Assembly (NCBI RefSeq): GCF_030272615.1
Contig: NC_081406.1
Coordinates: forward strand, 231,376,396-231,440,395
Length of the DNA stretch: 64,000 nucleotides
From: Cryptomeria japonica
Taxonomy: Eukaryota > Streptophyta > Pinopsida > Cupressales > Cupressaceae
Direction: 5' to 3'
This document shows positions 44,099-55,604 of this stretch, piece by piece. Under the pieces are notes generated by a model, which saw nothing but the letters and a program-made list of their open reading frames with translations, did no database searches and had not been told where the DNA came from. The translations under genes were made by a program, and so were the position numbers. The stretch's first letter is position 1. The number at the start of each line of letters is the position of its first letter.

Positions 44099-46447
44099 TT
44101 AAGTATAGTACTTCTTCAGATGAATGCTGTTAGTTGGATCATCGAGCACATCTCCTTCAGAATTTGTTAGCTGATAGGCCCCTGATCCATAGACTGATAT
44201 GATGACATAGGGACCCAACCAGTTAGGTTCAAATTTGCCTTTCTTTTCTCGATCTTGCTGATTTCTTGGATTCTTTTTGAGGACTAGATCACCAACCTTA
44301 AAGTTGCGGGGAATGACCTTATGATTGTAGCTCCTGCACATGTGTTGCTGATATGCTTTGAGATGAGTATAAGCATGTTGGCATCTTTCATCTAATAGTT
44401 CCAGTTCTTGCAGTCGGTTAACTCGATACTCTTCATCGGGGATTAAACCTTTCAAAGAGACTCTAAGAGACGGAATTTCTACCTCCAAGGGTAAAATGGC
44501 TTTTGATCCATATACCAATGAATATGGTGTTGCTCCTGTAGGTGTGTGGATACTGGTCCTGTATGCCCAAAGTGCTGGATTGAGTTGTACGTGCCATTCT
44601 TTGCCTGCATTATTCACTGTTTTCTTGAGGATTTTTAGGATTATCTTGTTAGATGCTTCTGCTTGACCATTTCCCTGTGGGTAGTATGGTGTAGAAAACC
44701 GATGTTGGATTTTGAATTTTTCACATAGTTCCTGTACATCTTGGTTTTTGAAAGGTCGTCCATTATCTGTGACAATTGAACTTGGAATACCATATCTGCA
44801 GATTAGATAATTTAGGATAAAAGATGCAATTTGTTTCCCGGTCACTGTGGTCATGGGAATTGCTTCTATCCATTTGGTAAAGTATTCTATTGCAGTTATA
44901 ATGAACTTGTGTCCATTTGAAGATGAAGGATATATTTTGCCAATTAGATCTAGTCCCCACTGACAAAAGGGCCAGGATGTTGTAAACGGCTGCAGTTCCT
45001 GTGCTGGTGCATGTATCAGATTGCCATGGATCTGGCATTTAGGACATTTCTTGGCGAAATGATATGAGTCTTTCTCCATTGTAGGCCAGTAGTATCCCAT
45101 TCGTAGAAGCTTTTTAGCAAGAGTAGTGCCACTGGAATGTGTGCCACAAATACCTTCATGAAGCTCGTGTAAAGCCGAATCAGAATCATTACGATAAAGA
45201 CAACGAAGAAGAGTACCATCTAGACCTCGATGATATAAGGTATCAGCAGTAAGGTTGTAACGGGCAGCTTGTCGGATAAAGTTACATTTTTGGTTACGGG
45301 ATTGGTCAATGGGTAAGATATTATGCTTGAGGTAGTCGTATATTGGTCCATATAATGGAGAATCTGAACCAGTCAAGGCATATATAACATGGGATTTAGA
45401 GTGGTCAGAGGCGGGAGAGAACAATTGCTCTACCAGGAACTCATAACGACTCTGTTGTGCTGGAATTTGTAGTAAGGAAGCGATCGTAGCCATTGCATCG
45501 GCTGCTTTGTTGTTCAACCTTGGTATTTGCTCGAAGGTGATCTGTACAAAATATTGTTTGAAGTCATCCACCATCCGTTTGTAGGGTAGTAACTTGTCAT
45601 CTTTTGTTTGATAGTTGTTGTTGATTTGATTGATGACCAGTTGTGAGTCTCCATAGACTTTTAACTCTGTGATTTTCCATTCGACAGCCATTTTGATGCC
45701 GATAACTAATGCTTCATATTCAACCACATTATTTGTACATGGGAACATAAGTCTATATGATCGTGGCATAGTGTGTCCTTCAGGAGTGATGAATAGAATG
45801 CCGGCCCCTGAACCATGTTGTGTATAAGATCCATCAAAATATAGGGTCCATTGTTTGGAGGAAAGAGCAAAAACGTCCCTGTCTGGAAATTCGATCTCCA
45901 TGGTGTGTTTGCCTGGGAGTGGTGCTTTAGCCAGCTGATCTGCAATTGCTTGTCCTTTGATGGCTTGTCTTTCTATGTAGTGGATGTCAAATTCACTGAG
46001 AATCATGACCCATTTAGCCAATCGGCCTATGAGAGCTGCCTTGCTGAGAAAATATTTGAGAGGATCAATTTTTGCCACTAGCTTTATAGTGTGTGCCAGC
46101 ATATAATGTCGGAACTTCTGAGATGCAAAGACCACTGTTAAGCAAGCCTTTTCAATGAATGTATAGTTGAGTTCATAGCCATTCAATGTTCTACTGATGT
46201 AATATATGGCGTGTTCCTTTCTTTGTTGATCCTCTTGTGCCAATAGTGCCCCCAGTGAAATATCTGTTGTTGAGATATATAGTATAAGAGGCTTTCCTGC
46301 AACTAGTGGTACTAGAACCGGTGGATTCATCAGGTACTGTTTAATTTGGTAAAAAGATTTTGCGCACTTAGTCTCCCATCTGAACAGTACATTTTTGTGT
46401 AGCAAGTGGTTAAATGGCAGACTTTTATCTGCTAGTTGAGCAATGAA
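44099..46447 (-). pseudogene. pol: Element B pol, part 2: RNase H, aRNH, integrase
   Basis: 768 codons open from ATG 46405, in frame with RT across one TGA (46450-46448), which lies in a conserved loop after LQSIR and is explained by CGA to TGA. RNase H: LYISTTDISLGALLAQ, YYISRTLNGYE. aRNH: WTLYFDGSYTQHGSGAGI, NNVVEYEALVIGI, VYGDSQLVI and NKAADAMATIASL (D, E, D, D all present). Integrase: zinc site around 45160-45010, WGLDLIGK (about 44955), IVTDNGRPF (about 44765), QAEASNKII (about 44660), then the C-terminal VGDLVLKKNPR and PNWLGPYVI, ending HLKKYYT at 44099. All catalytic residues are present, so this half could encode a working enzyme if expressed. Confidence 0.93.
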
Positions 46448-47608
46448 TCACCTGATTGATTGAAGTCGTCCTTGTAGAGATCTAAGTTGACTGATATTCT
46501 TTGGTGGTGGCATGTCCATGATGGCTTGTACCTTTGCTGGATCAACTTCAATACCTTTAGCTGAGACTATGTAACCTAGTAACTTGCCTGATGTAACTCC
46601 GAAGACACACTTCTTAGGGTTGAGTCGAACTTGAAATTTCTGCAATCGATCAAAGATTTTTGTTAGGATGCCGAGATGTTCAACTCTGGTGAAGGATTTT
46701 GCTAGTAAATCATCCACATAGTCTTCAATAAATGTGTGCATCATATCATGGAATATGGTTGTCATTGCTCTTTGATAAGTGGCTCCTGCATTCTTTAAGC
46801 CAAAAGACATAACATTCCAATAGTATGTTCCCCAAGGACAGGTGAATGTTGTTTTGTCTTGATCTTCAGGAGCTATTTTGATTTGATTATAGCCTGAGAA
46901 ACCATCCATTAATGAGAGCATTGCATGGCCTGCTGTGAGATCTACAATTATATCAATACTTGGCAAAGGAAAGTCATCCTTTGGGCAAGCTTTGTTGACA
47001 TCTCTGAAGTCAGTGCATATTTGGATACTACCATCTGGTTTTGACATTGGAACAATGTTGGAAATCCATTCTGCATAGTCAATGGGTCGAATGAATCCGA
47101 CATCTAATAATTTCTTCAATTCAGTTTTGACCATGAGTGCCACCTGTGGATTCATCTTTCGTAGCTTTTGCTTGACTGGTTTGACTCCTGTAGAGATGGA
47201 CAAGTGATGCATGATTAAGTGTGGATCAACTCCAGGCATATCAGCATATGACCAGACAAAGTTAATTTGCTGTCCTTTACAGAAGATGATGAATGCCGAT
47301 CTTTCCTCCTCTATCAGAGATTCTGCAAGGTGAATGTTTCTGGCTGCTTCTGTGGTACCAATGTTGATTGATTGAGTGGGCTCAATCAATATGGGTGATC
47401 GCTCATGAAAATGTTCAGGAAGAGTGTCAAGTCTCCCATCATTAGGTGCCTTAAAAAGGTTTTCACCCTCAGATGCATCCTTTATTTTTACTTTTTTGGG
47501 ATCTATAGCTGCCATTAACTGGTTTTCAGCATTAGATTCTTTATTTGATTCATTTTTGACTGAGAGACTTGGCACTCCCTGGTAGATAGACATCGTTATT
47601 TTGTTCAC
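46448..47608 (-). pseudogene. pol: Element B pol, part 1: reverse transcriptase
   Basis: 386 codons from ATG 47608 to TGA 46448. RT motifs: VKQKLRKMNPQVA, VGFIRPIDYAEWISNIVPM, ICTDFRDVNKACPKDDFPLP, LMDGFSGYNQI, FTCPWGTYYWNVMSFGLKNA and the catalytic YVDDLL at about 46715. The region after it (LNPKKCVFGVTSGKLLGYIV) is standard. The preceding G-patch frame and this frame differ, with the shift near 47650, so a normal gag-pol fusion is not possible without frameshifting or repair. Confidence 0.92.
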
Positions 47609-47702
47609 TGGTAGAGCCTGTTTCGAGATTTATGGTACACAGGTAATGGATAATAGATGCATCATCTGGGAAAATTGGTATATCACGAGTTTCAGGTTCA
47701 TT

Positions 47703-49028
47703 CTAGTCGATGAGATCAGGGAAGACAAGCGGTAAGGAATCGTTGGGCGGGTCAAGTTCGGCTACTGTAAGTGTTAGGATAGAGTTGTCATCGTGATGGG
47801 TCTTGGTTTTGAAGAAGTCCAGGGTTTCATCGAGGTCTTCGATGGTATTATCTTCTACATAGACTTGTTCATAATACTTCTGTTCGCTTTCCTGAACGTC
47901 ATAGATATGTTGTGGTCCAAATTCAAGAGGTCTATCTTCTGCGTTATGTTCTTCTTGAGAAATAGATATGAAATCAGTATCATCTGGGATATTTGTAGTA
48001 GTATCAGAGCAGGTACCCCATTCATATTCATTGGAATTTGTCTCATAGGCATCATGCCAAATTCTATCTATGCTGCAAACAGGTATGTTGTATGGTGAAA
48101 ACAAATCTTTGATGATAGATACTATTTTGATATTTTGTGTTGATTCTGTATCCGATCCATCTTCCACGGTCTGGATTTGTTCATAGATTGTGCTTCCTCG
48201 GGGAGGAATGACGGTTTCTTGTGATGACATGATTTGTTCTTGAGCCATTTGTGTGTTAATATGAGCCACTGCTGCAGATATGGCCTTCTTATGATTTAAA
48301 AGCTTTCCCTGATGCAACTTCTGATATTGATGTTCTCGTGCCTTGCGGATTGTTTCTGCTGATTCAAAGAGTGCTTCCTGCCAGGATTCTTCCTTGTACT
48401 TTTTCTTTTCCTTCCATTGAGGTTTTGCATTTGTGTATGGTGGTCGTTTTAATAGGAAGATGAATTTAGAACCTAATCCTACTTTATTTCTACTAGGTTG
48501 TGAAGGAAGATCTATAGGCTCAGTGACTCCTTCTTTGCGTTTCCCAATAGGTCCTTTACCGCCATATCCCATTTGTTTCATGATTAAGTAGCCTTTTCCA
48601 TACAAGTGAGTTGGTAGAACAATGTCCAGAGCGGCTGCTCTATTATCTTCTTCTTTATCTTTGTATAGCCAGCTAAGAACGTCCTTATCTTCTGATTCAT
48701 GTGCTAGAGTACCTAATTGGATGAAGGTACCATCAAATTTAGTGATGGGCTGAGTTACTAGATGTGTTGATATAGTAGGTAAACCATGCGATCTAGGTGA
48801 TGTTGGTAATCTGGTCAAACATAAAGGCTCCAGAGAATATTCTCCCATGCCCTGGTCTTTGATTTGCATTTTCTGTTTGAAGTCTCCCCATAAGGAGTTG
48901 GATTTTGCTATTGGTGGATCAGATGTTGAAGACCGCTGCTTTTCTCTGTTATGAGGAACCAAACTATCTTGGGCTACCCCCATTGTGTTGCAATGTTGAA
49001 ATGGATTGTGATCAACTGATATGGAGAT
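47703..49028 (-). pseudogene. Element B G-patch-like region between protease and RT
   Basis: In frame with gag-protease but separated by TAA at 49029. The open part starts ATG 48983. Near 48600-48470 lies GYLIMKQMGYGGKGPIGK...GVTEPI...KVGLGSKF, a glycine-spaced helix-plus-loop pattern like the G-patch, an RNA-binding/helicase-activating motif. The rest is acidic and low in complexity (about 48100-47760). Betaretroviruses also carry a G-patch next to protease, so this may be convergent. The domain assignment is by pattern only. Confidence 0.6.
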
Positions 49029-51101
49029 TTATTGTCCCTCATAAGGAAACTTGACACACTGGTGATACGTAGAAGGCACTGCTTGCATTTCATGTATCCA
49101 GGGTCGTCCTAATAAGATATTGTAGGTGAGATCAATATCTAAGACCTGACATATAGTATCCTTTTGCACTGGTCCTACTTGAATAGGTAATATTACTGTT
49201 CCTTTAGAGGACCTTTCCTCATCATGATATGCCTTTATAGTAATTTTTTTGCAAGGATCAATAGATTCTTCTGAGAAGCCTAGTGCATGGATAAGCTTTA
49301 AAGTACATATATTAAGTCTGGCTCCTCCATCTATTAAGACTCTTTTTACTCGGTGTTTGCAAACAATGACTTCAATATGTAGAGGAGTATTATGCGGATG
49401 ACTCAATGAAGTATTATCATGTTCTGAGAAGGTGAGGTTATGAGATTCTGTCATATGGGCGACCATGGCTTGAAATCTGTCTATATCCAGATTTTGAGGT
49501 ACATTTGTTTCTAATAGCGCTTGCTCCAATATGTCTTTGTGTTTTGGGGATAGTTTCAACAATTCCAGGATAGATATCTGAGCTGGAGTCTTGTGTAGTT
49601 GGTTAACCAAGTCGTATTGGATTTTTGGGGTGGCAGTTGGAGGTGTAGTATGTCCCTTCAAGACATATTTCTGAGTCCGGGTTGTGACATTGACAGATTC
49701 ATGATCATGCCTATCTCGAATGGTTATGACATTGACTTGATGGTCTTCAGCTAATATGTGGTTGATTGTGTTGTTGTAGATGTGATTAATACGGGCTCCG
49801 TGTGTATCATTTGAAGTTGATGCTCCTTCTTTGTTATAATTTGGGAGAGGATTTTTGAAGGCTTCGTGATCATTATTTGTTTTGAGACCATCCACCATTA
49901 AGTCACCTCGGTCAATCATGTTCTGGATTATGTGTTTCAATCTCATGCACTCATTTGTTCTATGGCCCTTGTTGTGATGGAAATCACAATAGTGTGAATC
50001 ATTCCACCAATGTGGTTTGATTGGGGGTTCATAATTGTTGATTGGAGGCAAAGAAAGAATCTTGTTTGCCAACAGTTCTCTGAATGCGGATTCTAATGAT
50101 TGGCCTAGTGGTGTGAAGATACGCTTTTGGAAATTGTTAGTGTTGTTGCGTGAATTGTTGCTAGGCCCTGGATTCAGGTTTTTGCTTTGATTATCGTTGG
50201 CGTTGTTGGTGTTGAGTTGTCCTGGAGCATTGTTTGGTGCATATGTGTTAGCATGTTGGATGTTGTAAGAATAGTGGGTGATGAATTTGTTAACCAATTC
50301 GTCAAATGATCTGACAGGTGGTGTAATCTTGGATAACCATTCCATTGTTTGTCCTCCTAGGCTTCTTGGGAATAACCTCATTAGATAAGTGTCATCATGA
50401 GCAAATTCAAGACTCATGGTGCAAAATTCTCAAACATGATCCTGAGGATCACTTTTCCCATCATATTTATCAAATTTGGGAACATTTGAGTTTGGAGGAA
50501 AAGGTACCATGTTTAATCTTCTGTCAAATAGATAAGGACAGATTTCGTTTATAGAATACCGCACTATTGTCCCTTGTTGCATATCTTGTATTTGTCTTTG
50601 CAACATTTGCATTTGTTGAGTAAGAGCAACCAAGGGCGCATTATCTTGTCGAGGGATGAATTCATCCCTTGTATTTGTTCTTAACTGAAAAGGTGTAGTA
50701 AACAGTATGTGTTGTTCTGGGGTTTCGAATTCAGGTATTCGCATTTCTGGTATACGTTGCTCTGGAATATGTTGCTCAGGTATGCGAGTTTCTTCTTCTC
50801 TTTGTTGTTGTTGATATGTATATTGTTGAGACCCGGTTTGAAAGACGTTTGCGTCGAAATCTTCAGGAAGTTTAATGCCTTTACTCGTAAGCATGAGTAG
50901 ATATTTTTCTTTGTCATTTTCTATGAGTTTTTCGATGAGTCTTTGGAATGAAGGATTTTCTTGACATTCCTGCAGAATTGCGTCAGTAATTTCAGGCTCT
51001 TCTGAGTGTGACACTTCAAAAGGGTTTGATAATCTGCGATTCATACTTGATTCTGTGGGTGTCTCACTTTGTTTGTTTCTTTGAGAGCGAGTGATAGGCA
51101 T
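49029..51101 (-). pseudogene. gag: Element B gag-protease
   Basis: Starts MPITRSQRNKQ at 51101. Capsid part: NVPKFDKYDGKSDPQDHV, TGA at 50430 (also present in B'), MSLEFAHDDTYLMRLF, SFDELVNKFITHYSYN. Then a deletion joins QHA directly to an Asn-rich linker (NNAPGQLNTNNANDN). The C-terminal capsid half, still present in B', is gone. A CDFHHNKGHRTNEC zinc site lies near 49970. The aspartic protease has VLIDGGARLNI (about 49350) and NILLGRPWIH (about 49110). It ends EGQ at 49029-49031 (TAA). D-G-G in place of D-S/T-G is seen in other plant Tat proteases, so it may be functional. Confidence 0.88.
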
Positions 51102-51102
51102 T

Positions 51103-51489
51103 TTAATAGAAACTTTCAGTGATGAAAGGAACAAAGTCCTCTTCGATGTGCTGCTCAGGCGTTGGTGGTTCTGGCCAAGATGTGTTATATGTGATGCACT
51201 CATCGGGCAGGAATGCTGGATTGATCTTTTCTCCATGGTTTATCTTTTGATTAAAAACAGACTTTTGACAGTATGCTCTTGTTTTCAGGGGTTCTTTGTC
51301 AAATTCGCTAGATTTGTTTTGGATATAACGTTGGACGTGATGAAGAAATACCCGATGGGATTTGAAGAGTTGACGATTTGTGTATAAAAACTTATTTCTC
51401 TTGATGAATTTGGAAAAGCTAGGTTGTTGTTTCTTCAACGTGATGTTACGATAGAGGTTCTTTCTTCTCAGAATAAGGGGATTAGTCAT
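51103..51489 (-). CDS. ORF0: 128-codon ORF upstream of gag in element B
   Basis: Intact ORF from ATG 51489, very basic at its N-terminus (MTNPLILRRKNLYRNITLKK), ending ESFY with TAA at 51105-51103. One base later the gag ATG begins (TAAAATG). No recognisable domain. Ogre-type Tat elements carry an extra ORF before gag, so this could be a short equivalent, or simply a chance ORF. It is deleted in B', so it has no second copy for comparison. Confidence 0.4.
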   Translation of the reverse strand: MTNPLILRRKNLYRNITLKKQQPSFSKFIKRNKFLYTNRQLFKSHRVFLHHVQRYIQNKSSEFDKEPLKTRAYCQKSVFNQKINHGEKINPAFLPDECITYNTSWPEPPTPEQHIEEDFVPFITESFY

Positions 51490-51959
51490 GCATGAGTGAT
51501 CAATGATTTCCTTTGATTTGTTTGGATTCAGTTGATGCTTGTTTTAAAAATTTCAAATCTTACTTTATCAGAATGAAGGTTTAGATGCCCCTTCATGACA
51601 AAGTGTGCCAAATGATATGGATAAAGAGTTTCCCGATCTGGAAACTAGATTTGACAATTTGAAAAATTTAGACAAGTGTTTTTGAGATAAAATCCGTAAG
51701 ATGTTAAAGGATTTGATTGATATTGATGATGAAAATTTCCCGGATTATGATAGGAGAGACATCCTCTATTGCTCGATTCGTTTCAGATTCTGAAAACTTT
51801 GTTTGACACAAATTTAGCTTGAGAAAAGTTTTTAATGGTTTGTTTTTGTCACTCTGGATTGATAAAAGATGATTTTTGATGAAAAAGTCTTCTAAAATAT
51901 TTTTGAAAATTTCAAAATTTTTCCAGTTTTTAACTCTCTGTTTTTTGGCCTTGGATCAC

Positions 51960-52467
51960 GCGCTAAAACAGAGATTACATGCGCTACTGAATTTACCAGA
52001 TGCGCTAAAAGAATGAGCACACGTGCTAATCTGCCCCTAGATACGCGCTAAAGTTTGGATTTTGGAAATTTTTTGTTTAACTGGTGAAAAATCTACGCGC
52101 TATACTGGGCTTTACACGCGCTAACTGTTGGAGTATATGCGCTAAAATATGGTTACTACGCGCTAAGATGTTTCTTCCACGCGCTAAAGTTAAGACTATT
52201 GAAATTTGTTGTTGAATTTTTTTGGAAAAATTACGCGCTACACTGGGCCTGTGAAGCGCTAACTATTTTGTTTTATGCACTAATTCTTGTTTCCCACACG
52301 CTAAGAGGTTGCTGCGACGCGCTAGACTGTGTTGTGGATGCGCTAAAGGAATATTACTGTTTTTGCCTGAGGATGAAACGCTACTGTTTTAACTTCACGC
52401 GCTAAATTGCGGTTTGGATGCGCTAATATAAGTGTTCCACGCGCTAAGATGTTGCTCTTATGTGCTA
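51960..52467 (-). repeat. Phased GCGCTA array, block 1 of the B leader
   Basis: Plus-strand GCGCTA (element sense TAGCGC) at 51960, 51981, 52002, 52023, 52045 / 52097, 52118, 52139, 52160, 52181 / 52235, 52256, 52277, 52298, 52319, 52340 / 52378, 52399, 52420, 52441, 52462. Within modules steps are 21 bp (one of 22). Gaps between modules are 38 to 54 bp. Spacers are unrelated in sequence. Confidence 0.95.
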
Positions 52468-53657
52468 GACTACCCTTATTTTTCCGTTTGGGTGATTTTT
52501 TGAGGTTTTTGATTTTTTTGTTGAGAAATTTTCAAGTGCGATGGATGATTTTCTAAAGTAATAACTGCAAGCACAGCACAAAAAGTACAACCATTTTGCC
52601 TAATCTAACAGAAAGTGTATGTTCTGCGAGGATGTGTTCAAATCCCCCATGTTTTAATAGGTTTGGATACAAGTAAGACACTTCAGAAAGACTCTTTATT
52701 CAAGGGTCATAAATAACATCATAGCCCACTAGTCTCGATACTCCGTCAGCTCAAACAGCCGTGTCACACCCTAGAGGGCGCCCATTTTTTTGCCTTTTGC
52801 CAGAAGTTAACCCAAAGTGAATTGCTTCACAGTTGAATAGTTATCTTGGGAGATATATGGTGAGTAATCTTGGGGGCGGATTCTTCCCCATCTTTGCACT
52901 ACGATGTTACAAATGTTTGGTTACTGACTCGGTTCAAAGTTTCTAATTCTATGGTTCTTAATCAGGCTTCCCATTCGGCCGTCAGTGATAAACTCCATCA
53001 GGAGGCTTCCCGACCTTTAGAACAAAGGCTTTACATATCTCAAAGATACTAGGGGAAGGCTAATCACTGCGCGCAACCATTGAAAAGGACTTTCGTCACT
53101 TTCCACATTTGATTATAGTGGGTTGGAATTCTTGGCATCAAAGCCGTTCCCCACTTAGGTCGTTCCCTTCACACCAGCCATAAACGGCTTTAAGAGTTGA
53201 TTGCAACTCCTCGGGAAGGCAGACCTGCTAATGGTTTTAATGCTTGAATTACTGAAAGCGGTAAGAGTGGTTTGGATTTTTGATCACCCAGTTAAGGGGA
53301 GAGCATATTCCTTCCACTTTTGAGACAAAGCAATCAAATTTTTTTTTTAAACCTCCAATTCAGTGATTTGCTAACCTATATAGAGATGTTGCTCCACAAA
53401 AACATGATGTTCTTTTTAATCTTAAAAGAAAGATTTTCTGATCTATAAAAAGGAAATGGTCAACAAAGCAAATTTTCCGTTTTGGAGGTCAACAAAAGAA
53501 ATCATTTTTTTAACATAAAATTCCTTGCTCTACTTGCAAGAAACCGTTAGAATCCTGCAAACAAACAAAAAGATAAAATGTCAGGTGATTTGGGGGACTT
53601 CTACAAGTCTAAAATTTCAATTCGGTTACAATAATTTTTTTTTTTTTTGTCTGTGAT

Positions 53658-54083
53658 GCACTACAGAATCGACTGTACGCGCTACAATAAAATTCAGATG
53701 CGCTAAAATTATATTCCTCTGCGCTATATTGTTATTGGGATGCGCTACACTGTGTATTGGAAGCGCTGCTCTGTTCCTTTTTTTTTTTTTCCCGCGGTCA
53801 GTTCTGCAGGAAAATTTTAAATCTGATGCGCTAATGTTTCGGTTGTAAGCGCTGTATTATGGGCTATAAGCGCTGAAATGGGGATCGAATGCACTAATCT
53901 GTTAAGTTGATGCGCTACTTTGTGTTGTGCCCGCGTCGAGACCTATAGGAAAAATTGTTAAAACAAAATCATGCACTAAGAAAAGGTCTTCACGTGCTAA
54001 AGAATAGATCCCACGCGCTAAACAGTAGGCTAGAAGCGCTAGACTGTTAGGCGGATGCGCTAAGGAATGTTTCTGACGCGCCG
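53658..54083 (-). repeat. Phased GCGCTA array, block 2 of the B leader
   Basis: Three modules: six motifs from 53658, five from about 53827, six from about 53972. Every step that I measured is exactly 21 bp. In element sense the motif reads TAGCGC, the reverse of its direction in the PMD intron. Confidence 0.95.
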
Positions 54084-54147
54084 ATTCTTGTTTCCCGCGG
54101 TCCTGCAAAAGTGAACAATTTGAAAAACCGATTTTTTATTTGGGGTC

Positions 54148-54167
54148 AGGCCCCACGGTGGGCGTCA
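54148..54167 (-). other. Primer-binding site of element B (one mismatch)
   Basis: Minus strand TGACGCCCACCGTGGGGCCT. It differs from the B' site by G to A at the third base, which would weaken pairing with the tRNA 3' CCA end. Confidence 0.75.
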
Positions 54168-54171
54168 AAAA

Positions 54172-55604
54172 TGTATGGTAGAAAAGTGGGCGAATAAAAC
54201 TTAAAATGTGAAAATATTGTAAAATACTGGTCCACACACACACACAGGACTTCTTGGTGCAAGTTATGGAGTAACGTAATATTACTCAGCTTCCCAAGGA
54301 AGGTCCCATGGTTCTCTATCTCACAATGTCCCTCAAACCAATATTTTTGCTCTCAGATCACTGAGCAAAATGGTTTAGGGATGGCAAATATGAGAACGAG
54401 AGATGCTTTTGATTAATTTTAGTATGAGATGTGTTGTAAGCTATGTATGATACTAAAATGCAATAAACTAAATGATAAGATGACAAGATTAGTATGAATA
54501 CTATCCTAGCATACTATATTTAATCTATGATTGAGCTAAATGATAAAGAAAGTATTCTAAAAGAGGCTAAATGATGAGCATAAAAATGATATGAAAGCTT
54601 GAAAGAATTTGAGCATAAGTGTAATGCTTCAAATTTGAAAGATGATTGTTAAAAATGGAGGAATGAGAGCTCTATTTACAGCACAAACAGGGCAATGGAT
54701 GGTCAAGATTGAATGGTTTAATTAAGGGCCAAGTTTGAAAGTTGGGGATCCATGTGCAAAATTGGCACCAATAAAATAGTGACAAATGTCAACACAGGAT
54801 TGGGTTGAGAGAAGAGGTTGGAGGCATTAAAGGCCTGAGAAGACCTCATGGTTATCTAAAGGCTAAGGGTCAAGTCTAAATTAGGTTTATCCAATGGATT
54901 AAGATTTAATCCAAGAATAAACCTTTGTGCAAATGATTAAGAGATAATCATGGTCAAAGCATTAATGGCCTGATGAGACCTTTGGGTTGGGTAGAGGTTG
55001 AGTCAAAACAAATGTTTTAACCATGTGGGAGGGTTTGAATTAACCATTAATGGTTATTCGAGACTTTGGGGATTAAGTGGTTGAAGGTTGGAAGCCTTCA
55101 ATGGTTTTCAAAGACTTTAATGATTTTGGTGGTTGAAGGTTGAAAACCTTTAATGGTTATCAAATACTTTAAGGTTTTTTAGAAGTGACTTCCCTTTGCT
55201 TAGGGATGTGACAAAGTTTAGAGGAGGGTTAGGTTAATTAGAAGTAATTAGAGGATTCTAGAAGGTATTAGAAAGGAGTTTAGGATTTTGCAAGTGGATG
55301 GGGGGATAATAGGATTTAATTGAAGTAATTTAATTCAATTTGGTTGCAATTAAATAAATTAGATTTATTCAATTTAGGATAACTATTTAATTAATTTTGT
55401 ATTTAATTAAAAGTGGCTAGGGGGATTTAATTGAATAAAATGATTTATTCATTAAATGGTATAGTGAATTTTATTTAAATAAATTGAGTAATTTACTTAA
55501 TAAAATAGAAGAATGTGGATAATTTAATTAAATTGGATTTAATTAAATAGAGAAATGAACATAAAATATTCATTTAGGAATATGGTCATTTTTATACGTC
55601 TACA
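54172..55604 (-). repeat. 5' LTR of element B
   Basis: 1433 bp; minus strand TGTAGACG...CATACA, near identical to 37675-39138 apart from a 31-bp deletion between TATTCTAAA repeats and a few substitutions. The TATA box is altered (TGTAAATAG at 54680-54672). It abuts copia DNA at 55605. Confidence 0.93.

Larger units (their letters stand above)
51490..54147 (-). other. Element B 5' leader
   Basis: 2.7 kb between PBS and ORF0, non-coding, with two motif array blocks (51960-52467 and 53658-54083) separated by 1.2 kb that includes poly-T runs and no repeats that I can define. Short frames inside the arrays are reading-through of the 21-bp repeats and not genes. Confidence 0.75.
37675..55604 (-). 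mobile_element. Element B: near-complete Tat-type Ty3/gypsy element, 17.9 kb
   Basis: Minus-strand order: 5' LTR (55604-54172), PBS, leader with phased motif arrays, ORF0, gag-protease, G-patch region, RT, RNase H, aRNH, integrase, a spacer, the antisense PMD gene (39580-42649, on +), a purine tract, 3' LTR (39138-37675). The LTRs differ by roughly 1 to 2 percent by eye plus one 31-bp deletion, so it is the youngest large insertion here. The target duplication cannot be tested because the 3' LTR continues into B'. Coding defects: gag internal deletion, four or more nonsense codons, one frame change. Confidence 0.92.

Noticed and set aside
49029-49031. Programmed readthrough of the TAA between protease and the G-patch region
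   Set aside because: A single stop in an element with many other lesions; no readthrough context is visible, so nonsense mutation is simpler.
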